DNA of 32,608 nt from Chara braunii (taxonomy: Eukaryota > Streptophyta > Charophyceae > Charales > Characeae). The position numbers and the translations under genes were made by a program. The notes under the pieces were generated by a model. That model was not told where the DNA came from. It was given only the letters and a program-made list of their open reading frames with translations, and made no database searches. This document shows positions 31,994-32,608 of this stretch, in pieces (position 1 is the stretch's first letter; the number at the start of each line of letters is the position of its first letter). The stretch is from positions 2,056,997 to 2,089,604 of the forward strand of contig BFEA01000105.1 of assembly GCA_003427395.1 (NCBI GenBank). The letters run 5' to 3'.

Positions 31994-32025
<32 letters not shown>
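31799..32025 (+). mobile_element. Family A poly(A)-tailed retroposon with target duplication
   Basis: Two perfect hairpin units: 31801 (GCTGGG...CCCAGC) and 31875 (GCTGGA...TCCAGC). The 3' motif CTCCCTACCAATAGAATGGA follows, then about 70 bases and 27 A (31999-32025). GTTTTAAAAG (31789-31798) directly before and GTGTTAAAAG (32026-32035) directly after differ at one base and fit a 10-bp target-site duplication. This gives the element's full length as about 227 bp. Confidence 0.82.
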
Positions 32026-32026
<1 letters not shown>

Positions 32027-32031
32027 TGTTA

Positions 32032-32253
32032 AAAGCCATTTGTTTCCATTGCAGTTTGTTTCCCTGGCCCAACTCCACACAGTCTGTGGTTACTATCGGT
32101 CCAAAGTGTGGACACTATGGAGAAGTTGTCGGACATTTCCCTCTTCCAGGCAACATCAAATTCCTTACAAATCATTTCCGCGAGCTCCCTCCAGGTTGCT
32201 TTTGTGTTTGCGGGAATTGTATCTGCAATGGTAGCCCGTATGCTTGTATGAAG
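32032..32253 (-). pseudogene. Minus-strand protein-like remnant, 74 codons
   Basis: Open between stops on the minus strand, entered after TGA and closed by TAA at 32029-32031. The translation has natural-looking composition (T-W-R-E-L-A-E-M-I, A-W-K-R-E-M, T-L-W-T-D-S-N) and reads better than the Cys-rich plus frames over the same bases. It recalls the L/I-W-T-D/S-N region of hAT transposases, but that is too weak to assign. It ends at the family A insertion. Confidence 0.3.
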
Positions 32254-32556
32254 TCAAATGTATGTTGTTTCCTTTTAAACGAGCTGCGCATCCTCCAGGC
32301 TGCCATCAGAACCGCCAATCCGGTGTATTGAAATAAGTTGTTCACAAACGGTATCTAATGGTTGGAGTATGGGGAGGTGTCTCCCAAAAGGATAGCCTTA
32401 AAACATTCCATGACAACACTGACAAGTGGTTGGTCTGTTAGGTAGTGCCAGGCCGCATGCCCACCTCCTCCGGAGTTGGGCTACCATGGAACAGTCTATC
32501 TGTCAATCCTTACCACCCTACTGTATACTATGACAGTATATTCTCTTCTTTTCTCT
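32254..32556. other. No gene seen
   Basis: Ordinary composition, no open frame of note on either strand and no repeat identified. Confidence 0.45.
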
Positions 32557-32559
32557 CCC

Positions 32560-32608
<49 letters not shown>
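32557..32608 (-). repeat. C11 then T41 run at the window end
   Basis: Eleven C then 41 T reach the last base. It could be the A tail of a minus-strand retroposon lying to the right, or an assembly edge at a homopolymer. Confidence 0.6.

Overview
The window looks like repeat-dominated nuclear DNA from a eukaryote of the plant lineage. The evidence is a plant-type Ty3/gypsy pol, an L1-type LINE (DUF4283-like ORF1; APE-RT-zinc ORF2), poly(A)-tailed short retroposons and many minisatellites. A charophyte alga such as Chara would fit, but that is an inference from style and no host gene confirms it. I recognise no intact host gene, rRNA, tRNA or CRISPR array.

Layout. 1-3931 is a decayed Ty3/gypsy pol (protease end, RT, RNase H, integrase) running off the left edge, followed by an AT-rich 3' region. 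4.7-8.7 kb is low-complexity and poorly resolved DNA: a GGTACGG-type degenerate repeat, scattered N, a purine tract. 8.7-10.4 kb has an unrecognised Asn-rich frame and a 345-bp direct duplication. 10.4-18.1 kb is a mosaic of poly(A)-tailed hairpin retroposons (family A), a second repeat family (family B), GC hairpins, ATC-rich DNA and minisatellites. 18.5-20.1 kb is a nest of inverted repeats, including a foldback element with 148-bp terminal arms. 20.5-21.1 kb is a 274-bp tandem duplication.

From about 21.7 to at least 31.5 kb lies one very long LINE. ORF1 (22062-24071) has the RNA-binding and zinc-knuckle region. It is followed by an unexpected, wholly open 866-codon Gln/Ser-rich frame (24094-26691) and then ORF2 (26940-31477), which has eight in-frame stops and three frameshifts. 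An A-family retroposon with a likely 10-bp target-site duplication sits just downstream, and the window ends in 41 T.

How the parts fit: the LINE could be the kind of machinery that mobilised the poly(A)-tailed A elements. All assignable in-frame stops in both autonomous elements sit where a single C-to-T or G-to-A change of a Gln or Trp codon would explain them, which suggests cytosine-deamination decay. The most interesting signals are the uninterrupted Q-rich LINE frame with a SUMO-interaction-like motif, the hairpin retroposon family with paired stem changes, and the nested foldback structure.
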